Notes under the pieces: generated by a model
What the model was told of the DNA's origin: nothing
Databases searched by the model: none
The model's input: only the letters and a program-made list of their open reading frames with translations
Program-made: the position numbers and the translations under genes
Assembly: GCA_944989445.1 (NCBI GenBank)
Contig: CALYLW010000969.1
Location: 186,001-250,000, forward strand
From: Ampullaceana balthica
Lineage: Eukaryota; Mollusca; Gastropoda; Lymnaeidae
DNA length: 64,000 nt
Direction of reading: 5' to 3'
Shown here: positions 1-12,440 of the stretch, piece after piece
Layout: each line of letters opens with the position of its first letter
How positions within the stretch are numbered: position 1 is the first letter of the stretch

Positions 1-1550
1 AGTTGTATGTAGACTGCTGGTATAGACTTGCAGACACCATGCTTTTCTCATGGACAGTTGTATGTAGACTGCTGGTATAGACTTGCAGACACCATGCTTT
101 TCTCATGGACAGTTGTATGTAGACTGCTGGTATAGACTTGCAGACACCATGCTTTTTTCATGGGCAGTTGTATGTAGACTGCTGGTATAGACTTGCAGAC
201 ACCATGCTTTTCTCATGGACAGTTGTATGTAGACTGCTGGTATAGACTTGCAGACACCATGCTTTTCTCATGGACAGTTGTATGTAGACTGCTGGTATAG
301 ACTTGCAGACACCATGCTTTTCTCATGGACAGTTGTATGTAGACTGCTGGTATAGACTTGCAGACACCATGCTTTTTTCATGGGCAGTTGTATGTAGACT
401 GCTGGTATAGACTTGCAGACACCATGCTTTTCTCATGGACAGTTGTATGTAGACTGCTGGTATAGACTTGCAGACACCATGCTTTTCTCATGGACAGTTG
501 TATGTAGACTGCTGGTATAGACTTGCAGACACCATGCTTTTCTCATGGACAGTTGTACGTAGACTGCTGGTATAGACTTGGAAACACCATGCTTTTGTCA
601 TGGGCAGTTGTATGTAGACTGCTGGTATAGACTTGGAAACACCATGCTTTTGTCATGGACAGTTGTATGTAGACTGCTGGTATAGACTTGGAGACACCCT
701 GCTTTTCTCATGGGCAGTTGTATGTGGACTGCTGGTATAGACTTGGAGACACCCTGCTTTTGTCATGGGCAGTTGTACGTAGACTGCTGGTATAGACTTT
801 GAGACACCATGCTTTTCTCATGGGAAGTTGTATGTAGACTGCTGGTATAGACTTGCAGACACCATGCTTTTCTCATGGACAGTTGTATGTAGACTGCTGG
901 TATAGACTTGCAGACACCATGCTTTTCTCATGGACAGTTGTATGTAGACTGCTGGTATAGACTTGGATAAACCATGCTTTTCTCATAGGCAGTTGTATGT
1001 AGACTGCTGGTATAGACTTGCAGACACCATGCTTTTTTCATGGGCAATTGTATGTAGACTGCTGGTATAGACTTGCAGACACCATGCTTTTCTCATGGAC
1101 AGTTGTATGTAGACTGCTGGTATAGACTTGCAGACACCATGCTTTTCTCATGGACAGTTGTATGTAGACTGCTGGTATAGACTTGCAGACACCATGCTTT
1201 TTTCATGGGCAGTTGTATGTAGACTGCTGGTATAGACTTGCAGACACCATGCTTTTCTCATGGACAGTTGTATGTAGACTGCTGGTATAGACTTGCAGAC
1301 ACCATGCTTTTCTCATGGACAGTTGTATGTAGACTGCTGGTATAGACTTGCAGACACCATGCTTTTCTCATGGACAGTTGTATGTAGACTGCTGGTATAG
1401 ACTTGGAAACACCATGCTTTTGTCATGGGCAGTTGTATGTAGACTGCTGGTATAGACTTGGAAACACCATGCTTTTGTCATGGACAGTTGTATGTAGACT
1501 GCTGGTATAGACATGGAGACACCATGCTTTTCTCATGGGCAGTTGTATGT
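1..1550. repeat. 55-bp minisatellite, about 28 copies
   Basis: Head-to-tail copies of a 55-bp unit (AGTTGTATGTAGACTGCTGG at its start) run from the window edge to about 1550. Most units are near identical. Variants such as tttcatgggc, ggaaacacc and ctcataggc recur in the same order, which suggests block duplication. The right edge passes into unique sequence (gtggcctgctccagagttgg) that also occurs beside one single unit at about 7665-7860, so the array grew from a segment of a dispersed element. The left end is outside the window. Confidence 0.97.
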
Positions 1551-1680
1551 GGCCTGCTCCAGAGTTGGCAAAGAAGAAAATCTTTTTGTACACACTCCAA
1601 ATTGAACTGACAAAAATGTTGTCTATCACATTCTTTAAGTTAAATGTACCCTTTAATTGCATGTAAATAAACAGTTTTGT
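1551..1680. repeat. 3' flank of the dispersed element that seeded the 55-bp array
   Basis: This stretch, from gtggcctgctccagagttgg to the region of tgtaaataaacag, is repeated with a few mismatches at about 7711-7840. In both places it directly follows the 55-bp unit, so unit and flank form one dispersed family. No protein is recognisable; short open frames across it are coincidental. Confidence 0.8.
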
Positions 1681-1736
1681 ACGCTTCTACAGAAAATCTT
1701 ATTTTAAACCCTGGACAAGCCGGGTACTTGCCCCTA

Positions 1737-1737
1737 G

Positions 1738-1792
<55 letters not shown>
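1737..1792. repeat. (TA)n microsatellite with short (TG)n
   Basis: Alternating TA dinucleotides with one break, followed by tgtgtgtgt. Confidence 0.95.
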
Positions 1793-1797
<5 letters not shown>

Positions 1798-1925
1798 AAC
1801 AGGCGATGTGTGAAATCACGCATTCTATAGAATGCCTAAACAATGTATAGATTTCCTGATGGTTTCAGGCAAAGTGTGAAATTGGTAAAACTTTTCCATA
1901 CTTTGTGCCTAGACTATAGAATCCT

Positions 1926-1945
1926 TAGGCATTCTATAGAATGCC
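1926..1945. repeat. Perfect 20-bp palindrome, repeated nearby
   Basis: AGGCATTCTATAGAATGCCT equals its own reverse complement. Most of it (cattctatagaatgcct) also occurs at about 1822-1838. The surrounding cgatgtgtgaaat / caaagtgtgaaatt motifs are repeated as well, so this may be the end of a small DNA transposon. The family is not identified. Confidence 0.7.
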
Positions 1946-2222
1946 TGATTTCGTTTATGCAAAGTGTAAAAAGAGCTCAACAAAAGACTTTATTGATAAC
2001 GAGCATCCAAGCCCGTCCAAGGACTTTCCGCCACCGTTCGGTGGCTTGTTGTAACTCCCCTTCAACAGCCGTGCATCGGAAGGCGCGCAAAAAGGTGTGC
2101 AAAGTAATTATAAATTAAAGAAGCGATGTAAAAAAAATATATTATATGACATCATTGTTTTAGCTTATATTTTAATTTTTGAAAAGGGAACGATGTAAAA
2201 ATATAATTTGATGATTTATAAT

Positions 2223-2482
2223 TATAAAATACTTTGTGTACATTTCAGCAAGTTTAATATTTCGTATTTATCAAACAATGATAAGTTACTTGGTCTTTTG
2301 ACAAAAAAGGGTAGGCGCCGTAGGCACCCCACAGCTGCAGTTAGCGCCGTAGGCGCCCTACAATCCCTATTATAAAATACTTTGTGTACATTTCAGTATG
2401 TTCAATATTAAGTATTTATCAAACAAGGATAAGTTAGTTGGGCATTTGAAAAAAGTGGGCGCCGTAGGCACCACGGCGCCTC
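2223..2482. repeat. Tandem duplication of about 147 bp with GGCGCCGTAGGC motifs
   Basis: A block beginning ttataaaatactttgtgtac and ending in gggYaggcgccgtaggcacc occurs twice, at about 2223-2335 and 2370-2475, with moderate divergence. The GC-rich ggcgccgtaggcgcc motif is nearly self-complementary and stands out from its AT-rich surroundings. From 2483 to 2850 I see only AT-rich sequence without a recognisable feature. Confidence 0.75.
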
Positions 2483-2850
2483 AGCGCAACCTAGTTAAAG
2501 AGATTTGTTATTGTTGAATTGACGTCAAGATAAACAATGTCTAGAGAACTAAAACGTATTTCAGAATTGTTAAGTGGAACATTGTTAAATAAATTATCCT
2601 ATTCATTAACTACCCAAAAATCTTGTAATATCGGTTCATTTTGTTATGATTGCTTTCTTTCATTTTAAAGATGTGCTATTATCTTATCGAAAAATAACCA
2701 TGACCTCATCTAATGTTATTTTGGAATTATATACATTTTGTTTTTGTTATTTTATTTTTATACTTGGAATACCAACGTAAAATTAATTTTGATTTAGCTT
2801 TGAAAAGGTTTCTTGCCTTTCGTAAAGACCTTACCTAAGGAGCGGTAAAA

Positions 2851-5700
2851 TCAGGGCTGGTATTAGGGCAAGGCCATAAGAGAAAACCGCCTTGAGCCCC
2901 GCGGTTTTCAGGGCCCCATGCTTTGACTAAATAATTTTTAATACTTGTTAATATTGTACCACTATTACTTAATACTTGTTTTTTCTTAAATTCTGATATT
3001 TTTTTACTCCTGCATTTTTTAAAAATAAACAAAGGTATCAAGAAAATTTTATATTTATTTTTTTAGGAATAATGATTATAATAAGAAAAACCCGTAAAAA
3101 ACCAAGTTTTTGACTATAAATCCTTTATGTAAGAGAAGTAATTAAAAGAATGTTCATTATAATACGCAGCGCCAGACCATCCAGAAATACAAAATTGCAG
3201 TTGTGTCGTAAAACGTGTTTAATATAATGCGCACCGATCAGGAATATGTTTATAAAAAGAGCTGTCAATAAAATACGCACCTTATTGCGCGACAGAAAGG
3301 TTGTTCAATATAATACGCACCGCGACGCTCTATCTCAAAAAATAGCATGATACATAGGAATAAATAAAATAATCTAAAAAATCAATAATTTAATTACGGT
3401 ACATGCGATCGATCTGAAATTTTGATACATTGTTTTTATCATCGGTACAAAACTGCCTGCAAAATTTCAGCTCGCTATCTTGCGAGCAAGTGGGTTAAAA
3501 ATCGATCAAAAGTTTTGGCGACAAGCAAGCAAGCAAGCAAGCAAGGTCCGCCGCAGACACCACGAGTTAATATAAAGGATTTAAAAATAGGTGCTTATGC
3601 ATGTATAATATAATATTATAATCACATTTAATCCTAAATAATTTTTCTTTACTAGTACATATTAATACGCAATTAATTCATTAAAGGATTAAGGAGAACA
3701 TTTTATATATGAGAAAGTAATTTTTAGGCTTTAACTTGCTATGGTAAATGAAAAAAAAACCCTATTAACGAACGATTTCAGGACAATTTTGATTTAAACA
3801 CACCCTACATTTCCTCTTAGGTCCCTTTTAAGGAGGGGCGTGGGGTCTAGGTGTATATTTTAAATTATGATATGTCCTACAGTCTTACCTCTCATTTACT
3901 ATAATTGTACTGAACACCAATAAGCACTTTGTAAGTCATCAGTCATAATACTTGATTGAACACCGGATCGAAGTCACCAAAAACAGATGTCACTTACAAT
4001 TTGCCATGTAAGCCCAAGAGGTGAATATTCTGAAGTAATTCATTAGCTTTTAATACGTTTCTAGAAGTAGAAGAAATTACTGGGCAACAACTGCTTGATT
4101 TCTTACTGTTGGAAGTGGGGTCACTTTTAGTAGGAGGCATTTTCGACTTTATTTCCTTGATGCTCATTTTTATTTACTGTTCCATATGTATTAAAATTAA
4201 AGTGTCCCTTCTTATTATAAGCGGTGCTCTACGTTTGCAATAGCCTGCATCGCAGCTAAATTATGCTCAGATAAATCTCAGCGCCTTTGCTTGGATTCTA
4301 CAGAACGTTTCCAGTGCGTCTTTCTCTCTAGTGACTTATAGGCAAGCTGTAATCTATCTCCGAATCATACATTTCCCAAGAATAATGTCCTGATTTATAG
4401 TGTACTTGCTCCAGGTTTAGTACGACGGCTTTTTTCACCAGGTTGTCCTTGACGGTTGATTGAGAGTTCAGGTCTTTGATAAAATTGTGCAATTGTATGT
4501 TTCTGAGAGAGTTTGACAGCCAAATTAAATGGTTGCTTCTCCTCTAGGACACTAAACGATCTAAGTGTTCCTTGAAATTTGAGCCAAGACTTTCACTTCG
4601 CGTACAGTGATCAAGTGCAAGTATTTGTTAATGAAGATGGATCTGAGCATAACTGTTTACAGGTAGTGTTTGACTCTGAAAAAATACATGAATCAGAAAT
4701 AAACAACAGTGTTCAAAATACAATGTAACAGACTTCCTGCGTCCTACGTCATCCTGGGTTTCGGTTTTTTTTGGTCCTATATCTCAAAACTTCCAAAGCT
4801 ACTATTACCTCCTCAATGTGTTCAGCAAGTATTGAGCGTGATTTTGCAACTTTATCTTTTTCGACAACACTGCAATATGTTAATTTTAAACAATCCACAA
4901 AGACACAAGTGGGGAAAGTACGGCCCAAAGGAAATATGCTTCCATCCACAGACATTGTTGTGGCCCGCCTTGAACTGAGATTTGTTTCATGTCCGCGACC
5001 AAACGTTAGTCTTATGTTTTGCACTTGTGCAGCTTCGTCAATGCGCATGCCCAGGCAGAGTAAATACTTTTACGCTTTGTCAGTTTCACTTCAATGTTGT
5101 CTTTGCAATTGTAAAATTTAAAATTGTGCAAATTTATTTTGGCCATATACCTGCCGAAAAACTTAAAAATTAACGATGAATCCTCTGTGTTTAGTGAAGA
5201 ATGGATATAAAAATATCCCTTTGATAATACAGGGGAGAAAGCATTGTCTTTAATGTATCATGAAATGATTGTCGCTTTAAGGAGTACAATATGAAACGAT
5301 TCCACGAAAAAATCATAACTATTTTGGTGGCACACTTTCTGAGAACGAACGCTTGAAAAAAGTGAAAGCTGCAGATTGTGCTACAAAGATGACGAAGCAA
5401 AAACAATTATTTACAAAGAAACCAGCACTTTAGGATAGTGCTACAGAGGCTAGTTTCATGACAGTCTACAACCTTGCTAAACGAAACAATCATTTTTTGG
5501 ATTGCGTGTTTGTTAAGTAGCATGCTAGATGGTGTTTATGTATTGTGTCATGATGTGAGAAAAAAATTAAAAACTTTTCATTGTCAAGGATTAACTGTGC
5601 CACATTGACTCAATCAGTCACGAACGGATGCGATTTAAATTTATTTCTTAAATGAAATGTAACGTTAACTAAAGAATACAATGATTTTAAACCCTGAGGC
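2851..5700 (+). mobile_element. Degraded ZMYM/TTF-type hAT transposon; right end unclear
   Basis: The left end (cagggctggtattagggcaa, then the run through ccgccttgagccccgcgg) is a diverged copy of the terminal repeat of the hAT at 45913. The internal stretch about 3960-4120, encoding remnants of the D-x-M-S-L-T-I-R-x-V-S-P-x-G segment, parallels 46880-47035. The copy is badly decayed and is split by a MITE (about 3086-3582). A short stretch near 4820-4870 (SSMCSASIERDFATLSF) weakly resembles the C-terminal hAT dimerisation region. I could not locate the right terminal repeat, so the end given is only the limit of suggestive sequence. Confidence 0.55.
3086..3582 (+). mobile_element. MITE of about 0.5 kb, copy 1
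   Basis: A noncoding element seen three times in the window: here, and in reverse orientation at 60674-61157 and 61164-61648. Ends resemble inverted repeats: AAATCCTTTATGT at 3118 against ATATAAAGGATTT at 3582. Internal landmarks are repeated gYgcRttatattgaac phrases, a short hairpin around ctcgctatcttgcgag, and a small (AAGC)n tract at 3524-3545. It lies inside the hAT copy that starts at 2851. The superfamily is not determined. Confidence 0.75.
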
Positions 5701-6687
5701 CCCCTAACCCTCACTAACATCTGCTATCACAAAGTTGCCCACGAGGAAAACAGTTGGCAACCTTGCCTTAAGGGCATCCAATCTATTGGAGGTGACAAAA
5801 AAAATGAAATTGAATCTAATAAATATATCCCAAAATGCAACTGATTTCAATGCCTTATATTTTAGGTTATTTTTGTGAAGTATCAGAAAATGCATTCATT
5901 AAGGGCGTCAAAATATGTTTTCATTATTACCAAATTAGATCCTCTAGTACATTTTTGCTTTCAGGGCAACCACCTAAACGTATCGCCACTATTTGAAAGT
6001 ACTATATAAATGTTGAAATATAATTATTGTTATACATCAAATTATATGCATTAAAATGTTTGAAGGTGAACTAATTTTCCACATGCTCATAACCAAATAT
6101 ATTTTGTCTCACAGAATCCATTAACCGCAGGCCTTATTGCAAATGGAATTCTGAAATCCCAATCTTAAGGTGTTGATGAAAGAACACTAAAGGAAAATTT
6201 GAAGTAATGGCTTATTGTAGGGCAGGTAAGTAATAAAAGCCTTGTTAATTGTTTTAAAAGTCAGTTTTATTTGTAAGTTCATATAATTTTTGTTAATGGT
6301 CTTGCCCTAAAAACTAACATTTACAAATGTTTGCAGATGTTTTGAACGGCTTGCCAATGAATTTGTTGGTCTTTGATAAAATAGAAACGCCGAGACCACC
6401 TTCAACCTGCTGAAAAATTCATCGGCAGTGTGGGGCTCAAGGGATTTTGTCAAGCTGGCATTATACACGAGGAAGAGGATTTTTTTTCAAACAGCCTGCT
6501 CTGATTGATTACAATCGCAGAATGTGGTTCTTTAGTACAACGGAAATAGTAGAAAAAGAAATAGATATAGTACAGTAAATACAAACAAATCTTACCTCGC
6601 CTGTTTGGCTATATGCAGGGGGTCCTTGAGTTACGACGTTGAGTCGTTTTTAAGACGCGTCGTAACCTGATTTTCAGTGTAAGTCGG

Positions 6688-6690
<3 letters not shown>
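5701..6690. other. AT-rich spacer, no gene recognised
   Basis: No coding similarity, array or transposon end was recognised on either strand. Short open frames lack coding character. Confidence 0.5.

Positions 6691-6742
<52 letters not shown>
6691..6742. repeat. (AT)n microsatellite
   Basis: Uninterrupted AT dinucleotides next to the dispersed repeat that starts at about 6755. Confidence 0.97.
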
Positions 6743-6746
<4 letters not shown>

Positions 6747-6754
6747 CTATGTGT

Positions 6755-7860
6755 ATATACGACTCATTTGTTGTCTGTCGTCAGTCTGGATGTTCCCTAA
6801 TAACTCAAGATGCAGACAACCAAATAACGTGAAATTCGGTACACGTACACAGAATTATACAGGAAAGGTTATTAAACAGGTTTTGTGCCATGTATATAAG
6901 ATACTGGGGGCCCGGGGCCCAAAATGTAGTTTTTCCTAATATTAGCTATATAAAAAATAAAAATAAAAAATTATCATATTTCCCGTGTAGGTAGAAGCAT
7001 AAAACTTTTTGTATTTTTAAGTATCATTTTGCGATGGTAACAGGTAAAACAATTATATAAATTATCACTTACTGGGGGCCTGAGGCCCTATTGTACTTTT
7101 TTTTCTTATATTTAAAACTGGCTCAACACTAATTCTTCAATTTCCCGTGAAGGTAGAAGCATGAAACTATGGGAACTTGCTGAGTACACTCTTATGACGA
7201 TAATTGTCAAAAAATAATTAAAACATGTTCACTCATGGGTGGCCGGGGGCCCAATACGTTTTTTTCCTGATATGGGCTATATAAAACTGAATCAACACTA
7301 ATTTCTCATCTTTCTTTGTAGGTACAAACATAAACTTTGTAAAGTTGTTGAGTACCCTCCCGCGATGGTAGCAGTCGAAAAAAATTATCACTAACGGGGG
7401 GGCCGGGGGCCCAAATGTTATACATATAAGACGCATTTGTTGTGTTTTTGTCTGTTCCCTAAAAACTAAAGATCCATACAACCAAATAACGTGAAATTTG
7501 GTACATATACACAAAATTACATGGGAAAAGTCCTTAAACAGGTTTCGTTCCGTATATATAAGATACTGGGGGCCGTGTAGGTGGAAGCATGAAACTTTCG
7601 GTATCATTTGGCGATGGTAACAGGTAAAAAAAATTATATAAATTATCACTCAGTCTCTTGGGATTGCTGGTATAGACTTGCAGACACCATGCTTTTCTCA
7701 TGGACAGTTGTATGTGGCCTGCTCCAGAGTTGGCAAAGAAGAAAATCTTTTTGTACACACTCCAAATGGAACTGCCAAAAATGTTGTCTATCACATTGTT
7801 TTAAGTTAAATGTACCCTTTATTGCATGCAAATAAACAATACTTTACGCTTCTTTGGAAA
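6755..7860. mobile_element. Dispersed noncoding element with internal repeats (Helitron-like or other, unassigned)
   Basis: Three to four internal units of roughly 170 bp share the order: GTAGGTAGAAGCAT, an AAACTTT-type stretch, gcgatggtaacagg, ttatcact, then a gggggcccgggggccc block. A 150-bp block containing ccaaataacgtgaaattYgg occurs twice, at about 6755-6910 and 7430-7575. The same family appears at about 45770-45912 continued at 49393-49820. The right part (7665-7860) contains one 55-bp unit plus the flank of the array at position 1. No transposase or helicase is visible. The superfamily is uncertain. Confidence 0.65.
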
Positions 7861-8278
7861 ACTTTATGTTAAATCCGGGAAAGCCGGGTCCTTGCTCCTA
7901 ATATAAAATATAGTGCTATAAAAAGGTAACGGTTAGTGACATAAAAAAGTATTTAAAAAGAGAAAACAATTTCTCACCCCATGAATTCAATTAAATATTA
8001 CAAAAAAGAGAAAACAATAATGGTAATGGTAGCCATAGTCGTGAGACTAAGGCCAAGCGACCGGCCAATGTTTTTTTAAATTTTTCTCCCCTTTCAGATA
8101 GCTTTATAATATCCATTTTAACTACCATAGTGATGGCCCTTCTTTTCTAAACCGCGTTAGACGGAATGGCTTATAATATTATTGTTTTATTTTTTTTATA
8201 AGCATGCGTTCGTAACCACGAAACAGCGTAACACGAGCACTCCCTGGATATGAAATAAATGAATGATATTATATACAG

Positions 8279-10525
8279 CAGTGTTGTCCAACCGGTGTGC
8301 CGCGGCACACTAGTGTGCCACGAGAAAATTTTAGTGTGCCACGAAAGATTTCAAAAATACCTTAAATTGCTAGGCTTTTCGAACCTTCAAGTTTTGAAAA
8401 AAAAGATCCTTAACCGAAAAAGAATTGAATAAAAAGGTTTCATGTTTGTATTGTTCTGGTTGTGAGAATCTCTTGAAAGCTATACTATTTCTCTCCTCCA
8501 TTGGGATAAAATATCTGTTGTAAGTAAATAAAAACCCTTTCCTGCTGATCACTTTGTTAAAAACTTTTAATTACAGACGGCGAATGATAATTTTTTGATC
8601 AGAAGCCAGAAGGATTCCAGCGAGCATCAAAATGGAGAGAGCTGCGAAATCCAAGAAGAATGTTACCAAACGGAAATATCACGAGGAATATCTTGAGTAT
8701 ATACAATGTGCAAATGATCCTTCTCTTCCGTTTTGTCTTAATTGTAACATGGCATTGTCCAACGAGTCCATGAACCCCAGTAAACTGAAGCGGCATCTGA
8801 ACTCAAATCATCCAGGATTGAAAGACAAGCCGAAAAATTATTTCGCATCCATTCGGTCCAACTTAGAGCAGCAATAAAAAATAATGAAGAAATATTCCTC
8901 AATTTCTGTCAAAGCTCAGTTAGCAAGCTATAAAATTGAGAATCTTTTGGTCAAACAAAAGAAATCTAATTTGGACGCTGAGACAATCATATTGCCGTCT
9001 TTACGAATCGCAATTGAGACTATGGAGTTGGGACCCGACGCAGTTGAAAAAATAAATAAGATTCCACTGTCTCACCAGACGATGGGACGTCGGATTGCTG
9101 ACATTTCAAGAGATTTGGACAATCAAATTAAATAGCATTTTGCGGAAGCCGACGACATCCAAAAGCTCTGGGCAATGCAAATCGATGAAAGTACTGACAT
9201 CAGCGGAAAGGCGCAACTGCTTGCATACGTCAGATTTACGAAAGATCAATGTATTCAGAACCATTTCCTATTTTGCGATGATTTGAAAGAAACCACGACA
9301 GGAGTCGACATTTTTGAGCTTGTTAACAAAAATGTTCTTCGCGAGGATTACGGTGGAAGAACTGTGTGAGCGTATGTACTGACGGAGCACCATCAATGCA
9401 AGGTCTAAGGAATGGATTCGTGGCTCACGTGTGCAGACTTAATGAACATGTCAAAATTGTGCACTGCATGATTCATCGCGAGGTTTTGGTATCAAAATCA
9501 TTACCAGAATCGCTTGGCGTTACTATGTACCAGGTCATCAGAATTGTGAATTACATAAAGTCTAGCCCTCTTCGTTCAAGATTATTTGCATCATTGTGCG
9601 AGGCGATGGAATCTGATTATAAGTGCTTGTTGTACCACACCGACGTCAGATGGCTTTCTAAGGGCAAAGTTCTTGCTCGCGTCGTATTTTTGCGAACAGA
9701 AATTTTGTCATTCCTTGAGGCTGAAAGCGAAGAATTCAAATTTATTCAAGATAACATCTGGTGGCTTAAAGTTACTTTCCTGAACGATTTATTTGAAAAA
9801 TTGAACAACCTCAATTTGAGTCTACAAGGAGCGAAAGAGAATTATTACAATTAGCTGCAAGCTACAATCTTTCAAAGAAAAACTAGATGTCTGGATTAAA
9901 AATGCTGAGAACAAAAAATGTGACTTCCTGCCAGGCGTCAATGCGTCATCGATCAAGGATCAACTATCAGCTGAGATCCCAAAAACATTCCAAAATCTTC
10001 AAGCATCTTTTTTGAATTACTTCCCATCGCTCGAAACGCAGCAATTTGAGTGGGTTTTGAACCCATTCGTCGTTAAAGATATTTCTGTTCTGTCGATTAT
10101 TGAACAAGAAAATTTGATCGACATCAGAAACGATATGATCCATAAAAATGAGTTTGCAGAAAAAGAGCTCACAGCTTTCTGGATGGCCATCCGACATGAA
10201 ATCCCTCAACTGGCTAAACGTGCAATTGAATTATTACTACCTTTTGGATCTTCATATCTCTGCGAACTTGGTTTTTTCTGCCCTCACAGAAATCAAATCC
10301 AAAAAAACGTGAAAGACTGCAGATGATAGACAGAGAAATGAGAGTTTGCTTATCCAACAATGAGCCGCATTTTGAGCTCATCTGCTCCAAAGAAAACGCT
10401 CAAGTATCTTATTAATTATGAAACATCTTTTGAATATACACTGATTTCTTGTTTTTTTGTGAGGTGTGCCCCGCAAATGTTTTACCAGTTTAGTGTGCCG
10501 TGAACGATTTTCGGTTGGACAACTA
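8279..10525 (+). mobile_element. hAT DNA transposon with inverted ends CAGTGTTGTCCAACC
   Basis: The left end reads CAGTGTTGTCCAACCGGTG and the right end reads ggttggacaac, its reverse complement. Just inside the left end is a perfect 16-bp palindrome, GTGTGCCGCGGCACAC, and gtgtgcc motifs recur at both ends, as expected of hAT subterminal transposase sites. The body encodes a plus-strand transposase. The right boundary is obscured by a Tc1/mariner-type MITE inserted a few bases beyond it, so a target duplication could not be confirmed. Confidence 0.9.
8632..10430 (+). pseudogene. hAT transposase (ZBED5/SCAND3-like), inactivated
   Basis: The protein begins MERAAKSKKNVTKRKYHEEY and has a BED-like zinc finger (CLNCNMALSNE then KLKRHLNSNH). 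It continues with a transposase core: QIDESTDISG (first catalytic Asp region), CTDGAPSMQG (second Asp), HCMIHREVL, YHTDVRWLSKGKVL, and a C-terminal SSYLCELGF dimerisation motif. These motifs are typical of the hAT family that gave rise to ZBED5-like proteins. The reading frame is broken by a TAA at 8875, a TAG at 9133, a frameshift near 9366, another near 9850, and more near 10275-10325. The last recognisable segment is RLQMIDREMRVCLSNN, up to about 10410. It cannot make an intact transposase. Confidence 0.93.
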
Positions 10526-10527
10526 TA

Positions 10528-10936
10528 CAGGGTGGCCAAAAAAAGTGGGACCGCCTAGAGCAATCTTGTCAAGTATATATAAAATTATGTTTTGAGCGTT
10601 TTTCAAAACGTAAAACTATTCTTACTTACTAACTCAATGCATGACGTCATTATTTCGTTAACTTTGTCGTAAATTTGCAACAATAGACCAACTGACATTG
10701 GCCATTGTTGAAGAGTGACAACATTTGTCTCAGCGATTTATAAACAAGAGAATTGAACTGTGGCGAAGACATTTAGAAAAAACTGTTGAGAACCGAAGAG
10801 TACACATTGAATTTAATTCTGATTTTATATAAATTAACATTTGGCAACAATTTACTTGATGTTTTGTAGAAAAAAGTTACAAAATAAATATTATTTGAAA
10901 TTATACAAGACGGTCCCACTTTTTTGAGCCACCCTG
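10528..10936. mobile_element. Tc1/mariner-type MITE, 409 bp, TA target site
   Basis: Ends CAGGGTGGCCAAAAAAAGTG and, read from the other side, CAGGGTGGCTCAAAAAAGTG are inverted repeats of about 28 bp (to gggaccg), flanked by TA on both sides (10526-10527 and 10937-10938). The interior is noncoding. It sits directly against the 3' end of the hAT at 8279-10525. Confidence 0.9.
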
Positions 10937-10938
10937 TA

Positions 10939-11437
10939 AATGGCTATTCTACTTTATGTATGTCGACTTATCGTATACATTACACACAAATGTTTTACAC
11001 AAGTTTATTTTATCCTGCGCTTTTGTATAGTTTGGTCGAGTTTTGCATATTTATTATAATTTTAATTTTATGTTTGTTTTTGGTTGTCCTTGCGTACTCA
11101 GACAACCTATTCCATGCCAAAATTATATATGGGGAGGGTTGTTTGAAGTATATGTTGTTGCATATGAAACTCTGTCTGAGTCGTGTATTAGATTATTGTT
11201 GTCTTTTATTACCAACTTTGAATTAATGTCTGATGTATAATTGCTCATTTAATCTTTATTCTTATAACTTTCGGTGCTTTTAAGTTCACGGAATGACATA
11301 ATTGTTCTCTATTGAGACAATTCACCAGTAAAGTATTTTACAGATCTGAATTTGAACTTTTTCTAGTTTAACTTAAATAATGAATTGCTGTACAAAATAG
11401 GCATGTACTGGTATAGAACTGACTAATGTAGGGGACA
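10939..11437. other. AT-rich spacer, nothing recognised
   Basis: Open frames here are hydrophobic and AT-driven, without family resemblance. Confidence 0.5.
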
Positions 11438-11530
11438 GTGGCGTGGCTAGGGTCATCTGCGCCCGGGGACATGACACACATTTTGCGCCCCTTTCCCGGC
11501 CCGACAATTTCTGGGGGCTCAGTTGATATT
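11438..11530. mobile_element. hAT terminal fragment (CAGTGGCGTGGCTAGGG)
   Basis: CAGTGGCGTGGCTAGGGTC followed by tgcgcccgggg and gcgcccctttccc is the typical end of a widespread hAT family. No matching opposite end was found in the window, so the partner may be lost or mutated. Confidence 0.6.
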
Positions 11531-12440
11531 AGGGCAGCGGAAATTAACGATTAATTTCTCGATTAATAGTTAACAATTTTAACGATTAAATGCTTTTTTA
11601 ACGATTAATCGGCCAACCACTTATAAATGTACTGGAAGTAAAAAAGTGAAATAGTTCAGCCGATAAATATAAAATAACTTCCTGACGATTACACGAAAAA
11701 TTTGGTTTTAAACTATTGACTGACGTGAATGCTCAAATTGTTGATAATGGTCATTGTGTCCATTGAGAGAAATCGTTTGCCTACCATGCAATGTTCCCAC
11801 CCAGTCTAAGCTTCGTTGATCCGTGTGCAAAGTTTTAAAAAAATCGTTTGCAAAGTTGCACAGCGTCCATTTTGTGTGCAATAATTTACAAAATTTGCTG
11901 TGCAGTGATTCTAAGTTCCTCCGTGACGTCGGTCAAATATCTGCGCAGCCACTCTGCTAAAAAGGAATAATACATCATATAGAATGGGACTGCAATAAAG
12001 CTTTTAAATAAAATACAAAATACACAAACTACACAAACAAAAGGAACATTGCTACCATGGTTCTTCTAACACTTCGCTTACATATCACTATCACCAGCAA
12101 ACAAAACATCCACTACAGTATCTGAAACTTCAGCTGACACAATCTAAAGCTATGTGAGCGATTGTTCAGCTATGCTGGTGATTTTGTCAATCAGACCCGC
12201 TCATCACTTGAACCAACTAATGTCAATACACTTGTCTGTTAGCGTTGTTGCTTAAAAGATGTCTTATAAAATAGACATTTTAGTGTAAATTCGATTTTTT
12301 ACAAGTCGTTTAATAAATGTTACTTATGAATGACACCATAAATTTTACGTTTTGACTTTGATCGAAATTAACGATTAATTAATCGTTAATTTTTCAAAAG
12401 GTAACGATTAAATTTAGATTATTAGTTAACAGCCTTAGTT
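11531..12440. mobile_element. Nonautonomous hAT-like element, AACGATTAA family, copy 1
   Basis: Starts gcggaaattaacgattaatt and ends near attagttaacagccttag, with multiple ttaacgattaa motifs at both ends (subterminal repeats). The interior matches the copy at about 52775-53915, for example aaactattgactgac and cccgctcatcacttgaacca. The stretch ccgctcatcacttgaaccaa lies about 250 bp from the right end in each. No intact open frame is present. The aagcttcgttgatccgtgtg stretch near 11810 also resembles 20118-20220. Confidence 0.75.

Noticed and set aside
4749..5121. Overlapping frames of 99 (minus) and 116 (plus) residues as a gene
   Set aside because: They occupy opposite strands of the same DNA; only a weak hAT-like C-terminal resemblance exists, in a decayed transposon region.
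10924..11240. Hydrophobic frames of 100 and 65 residues as small membrane proteins
   Set aside because: They start within a MITE end and reflect T-rich composition; no family resemblance or splice support.
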